Assembly: GCF_042652645.1 (NCBI RefSeq)
Contig: NZ_JBHSGU010000002.1
Coordinates: 682,001-746,000, forward strand
Reading direction: 5' to 3'
DNA from: Glaciecola siphonariae
GTDB taxonomy: Bacteria > Pseudomonadota > Gammaproteobacteria > Enterobacterales > Alteromonadaceae
DNA: 64,000 nucleotides
The position numbers and the translations under genes were made by a program. Positions 55,000 to 63,347 of the stretch are shown piece after piece. The notes below the pieces were generated by a model. It was not told the origin of the DNA and ran no database searches. It was given only the letters and a program-made list of their open reading frames with translations. The first letter of the stretch is position 1; each line of letters starts with the position of its first letter.

Positions 55000-55647
55000 C
55001 TAATCAACTAACGCTCTTAGCTGTTGTTGTTGCACTTTGACTGTCATCCCTGAGTTTAGTTGCACAAACACGCCATCCTTTCCAACTTCGGTAACAGTAG
55101 CCGGCATAGGCTGTTGCCCTACCTTTACAGATACCTTTAAACCAACCTTCAAGCCGTCTGCTTGGATAGGGGCAACTTTCATTTTTGGTTCGGATACTGG
55201 CTTAGGTTTGCGCGCTTGAGTCGCCGCGCCGGGCTTTTTGTTGCGTTCGGGCACTTTGGCTCTGGCGGCTTTGCGCGGTGGTGCTTTGCGCGGTGGCTTT
55301 TGCTTTTCTCTGATCTCGGCCGCTTTTTGCTTACTAAGCTGTAGCTGCTCTTGAGCATGCTGAGCGTGCTCCGCCTCGACTGTATCACCCGCTTCGCCGT
55401 TTAAATCGATACGAGCTACCCCTTCTTTCACCGAGGCTAAATATTTCCATCCGCTGGTGTAGTGACGCAAAGACATGCGTAAAAGGCGTTTACTAACGAG
55501 TTCTGTGGTATCGAGCTCCTGCGCCAAGTCTTGAAATATACCTATTTTAAGTGGCTGAACTTTTGCGTCCAAAACGAAGCATTTAGGAAATCGCTCAGCT
55601 AGAAACGCCAAGGTTTCTTTCACGTTCGTTAATTTTTGTTGTTCCAT
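55000..55647 (-). CDS. proQ: RNA chaperone ProQ
   Basis: This is a 215-residue RNA chaperone that binds small RNAs and 3' ends. The FinO-like domain spans residues about 5-115, with LAERFPKCF, PLKIGIFQDL and LRHYTSGWKYL. A basic Lys/Pro/Arg linker (about 115-160, KPPRKAPPRKAARAK) is followed by a Tudor-like C-terminal domain with GLKVGLKVSVKVG. The ATG at 55647 directly follows a TTG that extends the frame by one codon. It lies between the small acidic ORF and prc in the E. coli-like order. Confidence 0.93.
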   Translation of the reverse strand: MEQQKLTNVKETLAFLAERFPKCFVLDAKVQPLKIGIFQDLAQELDTTELVSKRLLRMSLRHYTSGWKYLASVKEGVARIDLNGEAGDTVEAEHAQHAQEQLQLSKQKAAEIREKQKPPRKAPPRKAARAKVPERNKKPGAATQARKPKPVSEPKMKVAPIQADGLKVGLKVSVKVGQQPMPATVTEVGKDGVFVQLNSGMTVKVQQQQLRALVD

Positions 55648-55680
55648 CAAATCGTCTTATATGTGAGTGTATATCGCCAT

Positions 55681-55956
55681 TTATTCGGCATTATTCCAAG
55701 TATTGTAGAGATGATCCACCCAATCAAGCAAATCGTCAACCTCAATATCGACTAAATATTTATCCTGATGCCAATATTCCCACGTATTTGCTAGCAATTC
55801 CTCTAGCTTACCTGTGGCAATATCTTCGTCTGCTTTGTCATACACCATATGCAAAGCCATATTTAATTTTTCGCTCGCCAACTCAGGGTCGTCATGAAAA
55901 TCGTCCATATCCTCACTGGTGCACAACACCATATGAATGTCGACCAAATGCTTCAT
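55681..55956 (-). CDS. Small acidic hypothetical protein
   Basis: This is a 91-residue protein rich in Asp, Glu and Trp, with DMDDFHDDPEL in the first third and NTWEYWHQDKYLVDIEVDDLLDWVDHLY near the end. No family is recognised. It is predicted to be soluble and helical. Its ATG overlaps the stop of the GAF-domain gene (55953) by four bases, so it is co-translated with the methionine sulfoxide reductase, and it precedes proQ by 33 bases. A possible role as a partner of one of its neighbours cannot be shown. Confidence 0.65.
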   Translation of the reverse strand: MKHLVDIHMVLCTSEDMDDFHDDPELASEKLNMALHMVYDKADEDIATGKLEELLANTWEYWHQDKYLVDIEVDDLLDWVDHLYNTWNNAE

Positions 55957-56426
55957 GGTTGCCCCTCGTAATGTTTAACGACTAGGGCAACAAGCGCCTC
56001 CAAGCCCTTTTTATCTTGCTCGTCAAACCTTGCCACTAACGGGCTGTCAATATCCAGTACGCCCACTAAAGCTTTATTAATTACGATAGGAATAACAATT
56101 TCTGAATTCGATGCTGCATCGCATGCGATATGTCCTGCAAATTCATGAACGTCATCAACAAGTTGTGTCTGCAGGCTTGCCGCGGCAGTCCCGCATACGC
56201 CCTTACCCATGGGAATGCGGATACAGGCAACCTGACCTTGAAAGGGACCCAGCACAAGCTCGTTATCTTTGTATATGTAAAAACCAGCCCAATTGACGTT
56301 TTCGAGCTGATTGAATAAAAGTGCACTGATATTTGCGAAATTTGCAATTTGGTCAAATTCGCCGTCAATTATCGCTTTCGCTTGCTGACACAGCAGCGTG
56401 TACATTTCGGATTTTTCGGTATTCAA
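55953..56426 (-). CDS. msrC: Free methionine-(R)-sulfoxide reductase (GAF domain)
   Basis: This is a 157-residue single-GAF enzyme that reduces free methionine-R-sulfoxide. The three Cys of the E. coli YebR/fRMsr mechanism are present in VACIRI, MGKGVCGTAAA and HIACDAAS, in the right order and spacing. SEIVIPIV and GVLDIDSP complete the GAF core. The gene lies upstream of the small ORF, proQ and prc, as yebR lies upstream of proQ and prc in E. coli. It probably uses thioredoxin as electron donor. Confidence 0.92.
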   Translation of the reverse strand: MNTEKSEMYTLLCQQAKAIIDGEFDQIANFANISALLFNQLENVNWAGFYIYKDNELVLGPFQGQVACIRIPMGKGVCGTAAASLQTQLVDDVHEFAGHIACDAASNSEIVIPIVINKALVGVLDIDSPLVARFDEQDKKGLEALVALVVKHYEGQP

Positions 56427-56440
56427 TTCCTGATATCACT

Positions 56441-57184
56441 CTAGTTTTGTTGTTTACGGCTTAAGGTATGGACTTCAAATACAACTTCAACGGTACTTTC
56501 GATAGTATTTTGCCCTGGCAGTGAAGCCGGTGCATCGGCAGCCTGCGACATCAACATGCGTCCGTTGCGCTCAAACATGTGTTCGGGCGGCTTGGTGCCA
56601 TCGCTCATGAACAATACATGCCCTACCTCCATACCCATCTCATCTGCCATATCAATGGCCTTTTCGCGGGCGTTGTTCAGTGCCGCTTTAGTCAGCGCAC
56701 GTTTGAGCGTATCTAAGTTCTGATTAATGAGTGAAAACTGACCGATACTGGATGGCGAAAGCGTGGCAATTTTTTTAATTAAAGCGTCGAATGCTTCAAT
56801 ATTGTCGTGAGTAAAATAAAGCGTACGCCTGTATACAAAGCCCTTGTTAACCTGCTCTCGCTGTTGATTTCCCATGCTCGTTTGAGTTTCAATCCATGGA
56901 TATAGCGTCACATCCATCGAACGGATGTTATTTTCATTGACGTCATTGTCGATGAGCATTTTGCTTGCTTTGTTGATGCGGGCATCTACCGCGTTCTTGA
57001 TGATAACTAAATCGTGTCCGCGTTCTTCAAAGGTAAAGTCCATATTAAACGCGTCGGGGGTAAACTGCTGTTTAGCATGACCACTTACAGCGAGAGTCCG
57101 CACGGTTTGAGCAACAGCGTAGCTAGTGGCAATTAAACACCCCGCAACTAAGCACATTACTGCAGTGAGCTGTCTCAAATTCAT
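56441..57184 (-). CDS. SIMPL/DUF541 periplasmic protein
   Basis: The product is 247 residues from the ATG at 57184, supported by AGGAG seven bases upstream; a longer frame opens at 57226 but lies in a repeat and lacks a site. The signal peptide ends near VAQT. The SIMPL (DUF541) domain follows: VRTLAVSGHAKQQFTPD, then IRSMDVTLYPWIETQ and ALNNAREKAIDMADEMG. The family forms channel-like or shell-forming oligomers in some species; no firm role is known in gammaproteobacteria. It stands alone between msrC and the HAD gene. Confidence 0.85.
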   Translation of the reverse strand: MNLRQLTAVMCLVAGCLIATSYAVAQTVRTLAVSGHAKQQFTPDAFNMDFTFEERGHDLVIIKNAVDARINKASKMLIDNDVNENNIRSMDVTLYPWIETQTSMGNQQREQVNKGFVYRRTLYFTHDNIEAFDALIKKIATLSPSSIGQFSLINQNLDTLKRALTKAALNNAREKAIDMADEMGMEVGHVLFMSDGTKPPEHMFERNGRMLMSQAADAPASLPGQNTIESTVEVVFEVHTLSRKQQN

Positions 57185-57197
57185 TTGTCGTCTCCTA

Positions 57198-57230
57198 TGG
57201 CCTAACAGTGGCCAAACAATGGCCAAATAA
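57198..57230. repeat. Three 11-bp tandem units upstream of the SIMPL gene
   Basis: TGGCCTAACAG, TGGCCAAACAA and TGGCCAAATAA lie head to tail directly upstream of the SIMPL gene ribosome site. They share the TGGCC core at 11-bp spacing, about one DNA turn. They could be a regulator-binding array or simple slippage. Confidence 0.7.
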
Positions 57231-57363
57231 GTTTTTTAAAAGCGTACCTACCAGCATAAGCATACACACAGGCATAAGCACAAAGTATTCATATACAGCC
57301 TGATTTACCTGTTAACGCCTAAGCTTTAAGCTAACTAAGTCCATATTGCCTGCGCAACATCGA

Positions 57364-57999
57364 TTAAACGTGTTTGGTAATATCTACAAATCTATCGATG
57401 ACAGCCACAGGCGCGTGTTCTTTCAGCATATCGGGTGCATGTACCCCATACGACACTGCTAGGCGCGGCATACCTATCGTCTCTGCCATTTGCATATCAT
57501 ATACAGTGTCACCCACCATGAGAACATTTTTAGCCTCCACTTGCCACGTATCAAGCAATTGAAGCAGCATGTCTGGTGATGGTTTTGATTCTGCTTCATC
57601 GGCACAGCGTGACGCATCAAAAAAATGCGCGCTCTTAGTATGCTGCCAAGCACGCTCCAATCCCCTCCTCGCTTTTCCTGTAGCTACCCCTAAGCAATGC
57701 GTCTGTTGCAGGCATGAAAGGGTTTCGATGGCACCTTCAAACAGCGGGCTGGGCGTTTGGTCTTTTTCTATGAAGATGCGTTTGTAATGTTCGGCAACCT
57801 GTTCTGCCTGAGCAAGAGGAATATTAAACAACTGTGCAATGGCAGGACGCAAACTTATGCCAATAATATGTTTAACAGCATTCTCACTAGGAATAGGCAG
57901 CTTTGCGTCTGCTGCAGCCAACTGCATGCATGATACAATTTTGGCAGCTGAATCCATCACCGTGCCGTCCCAATCAAAAATAATATGGCTATAGCGCAT
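57364..57999 (-). CDS. HAD-family phosphatase (Gph-like)
   Basis: This is a 211-residue haloacid-dehalogenase hydrolase with the nucleophile motif DWDGTVMDS near residue 9, the GVATGKARRG motif II region and the acidic MVGDTVYDMQMA motif IV. The cap domain is helical, as in phosphoglycolate phosphatase relatives. Genes of this type often sit beside rluC in Vibrio and Shewanella. Its start lies 11 bases inside the 3' end of rluC, so the two are translationally coupled. The substrate is not known. Confidence 0.88.
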   Translation of the reverse strand: MRYSHIIFDWDGTVMDSAAKIVSCMQLAAADAKLPIPSENAVKHIIGISLRPAIAQLFNIPLAQAEQVAEHYKRIFIEKDQTPSPLFEGAIETLSCLQQTHCLGVATGKARRGLERAWQHTKSAHFFDASRCADEAESKPSPDMLLQLLDTWQVEAKNVLMVGDTVYDMQMAETIGMPRLAVSYGVHAPDMLKEHAPVAVIDRFVDITKHV

Positions 58000-58933
58000 T
58001 GAGTTTGTCCATTAACTTAGATAATTTACTGTCGTAGGGTGCGCGAAAAGACACTTGTTCGTCTGTGCGCGGATGGATAAACCGAATCTGCGCGGCATGC
58101 AAGAATAGTCTGCTGCCCCCAAGGGTCTTGATATGCTTGTCAAATTCAGCGTCACCGTATTTATTGTCGCACGCAATAGGATGCCCTGCATGTAGGCAGT
58201 GCACCCGTATTTGATGAGTGCGGCCGGTAATCGGTTTTGCTTCTACCAGCGTACTGTGGGGAAACGACTGGAGTATGCGAAATTTAGTTTCGCTGGGCTT
58301 ACCCATGTCTGACACCTGCACCATTCTCTCGCCACTTTGCAGGGTATTTTTATGCAGCGGCGCTTTTACTTTGTGGCGTTTTTCAGGCCAAGCGCCTGCC
58401 ACCAAAGCATGGTAGATTTTATCAACCTGATTGTTTCGTAGTTGCTCATGCAGATGGCGCAATGCCGAGCGTTTTTTTGCAATCAACAAACACCCTGACG
58501 TTTCTCGGTCGAGCCTGTGCACAAGTTCTAAAAATGGTGCATCTGGCCGCAAAACGCGCAGCCCCTCAATCACGCCAAACTGCAGCCCACTGCCGCCATG
58601 CACCGCAATGCCTGAAGGTTTGTTCAATACAATAAAGCGTTCGTCTTCATATAAGATGGCATCTTGTAAATAGGCGACGCGTTCAACTTTAATGACGGAC
58701 GGCTCTGGTGCGTCTAAGCGAATAGGCGGCAGGCGAATTTCATCCCCCGTTTGTAGCTTGTATTCAGGCTTAATCCGCTTTTTATTCACCCGCACCTCGC
58801 CCTTACGTAAGATGCGGTAAATCTTACTTTTTGGTACGCCTTTTAGTATTCGAATCAGATAGTTATCAATTCTTTGGGATTGTTCATCTTCACTGATGCT
58901 AATGAACTGCACTTTATCAAAGGATTCTGTCAT
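57989..58933 (-). CDS. rluC: 23S rRNA pseudouridine synthase RluC
   Basis: This is a 314-residue enzyme (E. coli RluC is 319) that makes pseudouridine at positions 955, 2504 and 2580 of 23S rRNA. The S4 RNA-binding domain comes first (RIDNYLIRILKGVPKSKIYRILRKGEVRVN). The catalytic Asp is in HRLDRETSGCLLIAK, followed by TGRTHQIRVH near the end. The ATG at 58933 follows AAGG by four bases; a longer frame from 59077 lies in the rne leader and is not favoured. It is divergent from rne, as in E. coli. Confidence 0.94.
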   Translation of the reverse strand: MTESFDKVQFISISEDEQSQRIDNYLIRILKGVPKSKIYRILRKGEVRVNKKRIKPEYKLQTGDEIRLPPIRLDAPEPSVIKVERVAYLQDAILYEDERFIVLNKPSGIAVHGGSGLQFGVIEGLRVLRPDAPFLELVHRLDRETSGCLLIAKKRSALRHLHEQLRNNQVDKIYHALVAGAWPEKRHKVKAPLHKNTLQSGERMVQVSDMGKPSETKFRILQSFPHSTLVEAKPITGRTHQIRVHCLHAGHPIACDNKYGDAEFDKHIKTLGGSRLFLHAAQIRFIHPRTDEQVSFRAPYDSKLSKLMDKLNAL

Positions 58934-59461
58934 AAGACCTTGCATTAATTGTAAAATTTCTCGACATTTACATATCTCAGAAAAAATTTGTGTGATAGTA
59001 TCACGACTTGTGTAATTTGGTTGCTTGATTGAAGGGCAAACAACCCGAGACCAAGTGAAAAGACTTGGCGCAACCAAAAGTATGACTCATTAGCCTTAAA
59101 CTACATAATGAGATAAACACAAAATAGAAACAACAGAAATAGTTTAGAGATGTTCAAATGCCTTTCGCATGATCGCAGGCGCTAAACGCGGCCTCGACAC
59201 TTTCGCACCCTCCATCATGATAAGGCGCGACGAAAACACAAGCATTTGAGCCGATATAATAAGTCACAAAGACTGACGTAGCAGATAAATAAAGCCCCAA
59301 GCATCCTTATGGCGCTTGGTGTAGAACGAATACAAAATAAACATTATCACTCGCGCGGTAAAACTACTGTGTACAATTTGATAGCGCTTTAAGCACAATC
59401 GAGAGATTCTGCAGACAATTTGTTTGCTACTAGGTCTGGACAAATAACAGAGCTAGTTAAT
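58934..59461. promoter_or_regulatory. rluC-rne divergent region, long rne leader
   Basis: About 530 bases separate the start codons. In E. coli the rne mRNA has a leader of about 360 bases whose hairpins let RNase E control its own message. The length here allows the same. A stem CCAAGC/GCTTGG with an 11-base loop lies at 59297-59319. No frame or terminator of note is present. I could not identify the E. coli hp2 element by eye. Confidence 0.6.
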
Positions 59462-62400
59462 ATGAAACGTATGTTAATCAACGCCACTCAACAAGAAGAG
59501 TTGCGAGTTGCCTTAGTAGATGGCCAAAAACTCTACGACCTAGACATTGAAAGCCCCGGCCACGAGCAAAAGAAGGCCAATATATACAAAGGCACCATCA
59601 CTCGCGTAGAGCCGAGTTTAGAGGCAGCCTTTGTTGACTACGGCGCTGACCGCCACGGGTTCCTCCCCCTAAAAGAAATTGCAAAGACCTACTTTCCAAA
59701 AGGCTATCGCTTTGAGGGCCGTCCAAACATAAAAGAAGTCATCAGTGAAGGGACTGAGGTCATTGTACAGATCGATAAAGAAGAGCGCGGCCAAAAAGGC
59801 GCGGCGCTCACTACCTTTATTTCTCTTGCCGGAAGTTATCTAGTATTAATGCCCAACAATCCTCGCGCCGGTGGTATCTCACGCCGTATTGAGGGGGATG
59901 AACGAAGCGAATTAAAATCTGCTCTCAGTGAACTAGATATGCCAAGCGGCATGGGATTAATTGTTCGCACCGCAGGCGTAGGAAAATCAGCTGCTGAATT
60001 GAAGTGGGACTTAAGTGTACTGCTGCATTACTGGGAGAAGATTTCAGACGCCGCTGAGTCGCGCCCTGCTCCATTCCTCATTCACCAAGAAAGTAACGTG
60101 ATTGTACGAGCGATTCGAGATTATTTGCGTCGCGATATTGGTGAAATACTGATAGATAGCCCAACAATTTATAAGCAAGCGCTTGAACATATTGAAGTGG
60201 TTCGCCCCGATTTTGTGAGTCGTGTGAAGCAGTATCAAGGCTCCGTGCCGCTGTTCTCTCACTATCAAATAGAAAGCCAGATTGAGTCAGCGTTTCAGCG
60301 TGAAGTGCGCCTGCCTTCTGGCGGTTCAATCGTAATCGACCCAACAGAGGCCCTGACCTCTATTGATATTAACTCTGCTCGCGCAACAAAAGGCGGAGAT
60401 ATTGAAGAGACCGCTTATAACACCAACCTAGAAGCAGCCGACGAAATTGCGCGTCAACTGCGATTGCGTGATTTAGGTGGACTGGTTGTTATCGATTTTA
60501 TTGATATGTCTCCGGTCAAGCATCAGCGCGAAGTTGAGAACCGAATGAAAGCGGCAGTTGAAAGTGACCGCGCGCGCATTCAATTAGGCAAAATTTCACG
60601 ATTTGGTTTACTTGAGATGTCGCGACAGCGCTTGCGCCCGTCGTTGGGTGAATCAGCCCACAATGTGTGTCCACGTTGTGACGGACACGGCACCATTCGT
60701 GGTAATGAGTCATTAGCCTTATCCGTTTTGCGCATTATCGAAGAAGAATGCATTAAAGATAATACTGGCCAAATTGAAGCACAACTGCCTGTAGCGGTCG
60801 CCACTTACTTATTAAATGAAAAGCGTGACGCTATTGTTAGCCTGCAAAAAAACCACACGGTACAGCTGCTGATAATCCCTAACCCTAATCTCGATACGCC
60901 GCGCTATCAAATATTGCGTCGTAAGAGTGCTGAGATCATCAATGACATCAGCTATAACGTTGAACTAGTAAAAGAACCAGACGCAGAACAAAACGCGACA
61001 GCAACGCAAGTTGTTAAGCGTGAAGAGCCTGCACTACAAGGAATGAGTGCACCCACGCAAGCGCCAAATACGCCCGAGGTGAAAGCACCTGCACAAGATG
61101 CAAGCGCAGAACCAGGCTTATTAAGTAAGTTAGGTGCTTGGCTGTCGGGTTTATTTGCGACTGAAGAGGCGCCGAAAACGCCAGCGAAGAAACCACAACA
61201 AAAACGCGGACAAAATCGAAACGGTAAGCGTCGTCAGGGCGGCAATCGCAATGAACGCGGCGAACGTAACGAACGAAATAAAGAGCGTGGCGACAAGTCT
61301 ACTGAACGCGGCGAAAAACGCACCGAGCGTAGCGACCGTAATGACAGTCGTGGCGAGCGCGGTGGTGATAGAAATCGTCAACGAAATAGACGCCCTAACA
61401 ACGATAATAAACGTGACGCAAGTCTAGATACAGAAGCGCCAGTAAGCGCAACTTCTAGCGACACTGAAGTATCGAATGGCGCTCAAGCCACGCCAAAAGC
61501 AGCTGCACAGAAAAAGGTGCCGACCCAGCGAAGAGCCAGACGCCCGGCTCGCCAGAGCGTTAGAGTAGAGGACGAAAGTAAGACCTCTGCAACTTCCGCC
61601 AATGCAGACACATTGACTGCCCCAGAGCCGAAACTCGCAAGTGATAAGGCTGTTGCTGTCGATGTTGACACAACAAGTACTTTGGAAACATCAAATGCAA
61701 GTACTGAGGCCATAACGGCGCAGACAAGCGCTGATGAACAACCTAACGAGCTATCAAGCGAGCAAGTGGGTGAATCAACAGACACCAGCGCCGCATCTGC
61801 TGACGCATCGGCCCACTCGCCTACCGACGAGAGAGCGAATAATGTTGATACTGATGAAGGCGCGGCGAGTGCAGCGAGTTCGGAAAGCGAAGCAAGCCCC
61901 GAGAGTACAGAAAGCGCAGGCGAAGAACCGAAAGACGGCTCACGCAGCCGCGCACGACGCTCTCCTCGTCATACCCGCGCTGCTGGTCAAAAGCGTAAGC
62001 AAGCGAGCAAAGAACTTGACACTGACGAGCAGGCCATACAGCCCGAACTTGCTTTTGACGCTGAGCAAAACACTGATGCAAGCGCAAAAAGTGAGAATGC
62101 TGACGAGGCAAACCTCTCTGCTGATACCCCATCTACTGATGCCCCATCTGCTAATGAAGTCTCGCGCAGCGAAGATGCGCAGGTAGAAGGTAAAACAGCA
62201 GAGCTTGATAGCAGCAAAGCGGATACTCCACAGACAGCATCGCAAAGTATTGTAGAGCGCGCTGCCGAAAAAGCAGAGCCAGTGCAAGCTGAAATAGCGT
62301 TAAACGCTGAAAACGCTAAGGACGCTGAAGATGCAAAAACAGTAAACGTTGCACAGCCTGATGCACCATCCGAAGATGCAGTCGCGCCAACTGCAAAGGC

Positions 62401-62641
62401 ACCAGCGAAACCAAAGGCCAAAGCTAGCGCTAAAAAAGCACCTGCAAAAGACAAAGCAGCCATGATTCGCGTATCGCACCCTATGGCAAATCCAAAAGCT
62501 GTGGAAATGCCTGAATCGCAAACCTACACTGCAATGGACGACGATACTCGTGGCAAGTTTGCACAAGCCGGCAAACCTGCTTTGGTAGCCAATGCATCAT
62601 CAAGTGCAAGCGCGCCTATGGCAACGCCGCCTAGCGTTTAA
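59462..62641 (+). CDS. rne: Ribonuclease E
   Basis: This is a 1059-residue endoribonuclease (E. coli 1061) that starts mRNA decay and processes rRNA and tRNA. The ATG at 59462 gives MKRMLINATQ, the family N-terminus; a TTG 14 codons upstream opens the frame but is not favoured. The S1 domain comes first (about 35-120), followed by the 5' sensor and the DNase I-like catalytic part with Asp302 and Asp345. The zinc link is CPRC at 403-406. The C-terminal half is unstructured scaffold: a membrane-targeting amphipathic helix (LLSKLGAWLSGLFA, near 555), an Arg-rich RNA-binding stretch (about 580-650), then a long acidic Ala/Ser/Thr region. A terminator follows. Confidence 0.96.
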   Translation: MKRMLINATQQEELRVALVDGQKLYDLDIESPGHEQKKANIYKGTITRVEPSLEAAFVDYGADRHGFLPLKEIAKTYFPKGYRFEGRPNIKEVISEGTEVIVQIDKEERGQKGAALTTFISLAGSYLVLMPNNPRAGGISRRIEGDERSELKSALSELDMPSGMGLIVRTAGVGKSAAELKWDLSVLLHYWEKISDAAESRPAPFLIHQESNVIVRAIRDYLRRDIGEILIDSPTIYKQALEHIEVVRPDFVSRVKQYQGSVPLFSHYQIESQIESAFQREVRLPSGGSIVIDPTEALTSIDINSARATKGGDIEETAYNTNLEAADEIARQLRLRDLGGLVVIDFIDMSPVKHQREVENRMKAAVESDRARIQLGKISRFGLLEMSRQRLRPSLGESAHNVCPRCDGHGTIRGNESLALSVLRIIEEECIKDNTGQIEAQLPVAVATYLLNEKRDAIVSLQKNHTVQLLIIPNPNLDTPRYQILRRKSAEIINDISYNVELVKEPDAEQNATATQVVKREEPALQGMSAPTQAPNTPEVKAPAQDASAEPGLLSKLGAWLSGLFATEEAPKTPAKKPQQKRGQNRNGKRRQGGNRNERGERNERNKERGDKSTERGEKRTERSDRNDSRGERGGDRNRQRNRRPNNDNKRDASLDTEAPVSATSSDTEVSNGAQATPKAAAQKKVPTQRRARRPARQSVRVEDESKTSATSANADTLTAPEPKLASDKAVAVDVDTTSTLETSNASTEAITAQTSADEQPNELSSEQVGESTDTSAASADASAHSPTDERANNVDTDEGAASAASSESEASPESTESAGEEPKDGSRSRARRSPRHTRAAGQKRKQASKELDTDEQAIQPELAFDAEQNTDASAKSENADEANLSADTPSTDAPSANEVSRSEDAQVEGKTAELDSSKADTPQTASQSIVERAAEKAEPVQAEIALNAENAKDAEDAKTVNVAQPDAPSEDAVAPTAKAPAKPKAKASAKKAPAKDKAAMIRVSHPMANPKAVEMPESQTYTAMDDDTRGKFAQAGKPALVANASSSASAPMATPPSV

Positions 62642-62677
62642 AAGCCTGGCGTATAGAAGCTACGAATCAAAACCAAG

Positions 62678-62707
62678 AAAGCCCTCAACTTTGAGGGCTT
62701 TTTTTTG
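62678..62707 (+). terminator. Intrinsic terminator of rne
   Basis: AAGCCCTCAA pairs with TTGAGGGCTT and is followed by a run of T residues from 62699. It lies 37 bases after the rne stop. Confidence 0.9.
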
Positions 62708-62781
62708 TCTTCATTTCTGAAACTAAGCCTGAGCTTTTAGTTGCTCTCAGGCTAGCATGCTAACGACCTTTTAAGAGGCAA

Positions 62782-63342
62782 TTACCACATTAAATCATCT
62801 GGAATGTCGTAGTCAGCGTACCAGTCGTCGTTATCGTCAGCTTTACTGCGAGCTTCGGCTGCCGTGTCAGCAATATAAATAACGGCTTCAGGCATTCGCG
62901 TTTGGATTTTATCTGCTACCGGTAAAGGCACCAATTCATATTCATTCGCTTGATAAGATACCACGGCGAGCCGCGCTTGGGTCACGTCTTTGTGGGTACG
63001 TTCGCTAACGTACATGCGCTTTACAAGCTTGTTATGTGTAAAGTTTAGGGCCACATCGCCATTGTTTTTGGGCTGCGCATTTACCTTAATCAAGTTAGCA
63101 ACCTGTGCAGCAAGCTCTTTTTGTTGGGCCACTGCTTTTTGCGCTAGGGCAAGCTCTTTATCTTTAGCCCGTTTTGCAGCTAAGGCCTGTTCGGCAGCAA
63201 TTTTAGCCTCATCTTCGATGACCGCTTTTTTATTGCTTTGCTTTGCCTTTACTTTTTTGTGGCGTTCTTTTTTGGCTTTTTGTACCTGCTTTTTGTCAGC
63301 GAGGCCAGCCTTCAAAAGTTGATCTTGTAATGAACCACCCAT
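62782..63342 (-). CDS. DUF2058 protein (YaiL-like)
   Basis: This is a 186-residue basic protein. The N-terminus SLQDQLLKAGLADKKQVQKAKKERHK is the DUF2058 mark, followed by a long charged coiled coil (about 30-85) and a C-terminal domain with HNKLVKRMYVSERTHKDVTQARLAVV. E. coli YaiL is the reference; its role is unproven, with a nucleoprotein or polynucleotide role suggested. It is convergent with rne and lies five bases downstream of the topA end. Confidence 0.85.
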   Translation of the reverse strand: MGGSLQDQLLKAGLADKKQVQKAKKERHKKVKAKQSNKKAVIEDEAKIAAEQALAAKRAKDKELALAQKAVAQQKELAAQVANLIKVNAQPKNNGDVALNFTHNKLVKRMYVSERTHKDVTQARLAVVSYQANEYELVPLPVADKIQTRMPEAVIYIADTAAEARSKADDNDDWYADYDIPDDLMW

Positions 63343-63347
63343 GTTAG

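Noticed and set aside
61197..61427. Separate small ORF in the Arg-rich part of rne
   Set aside because: It is a shadow of the basic codons of the RNase E scaffold.
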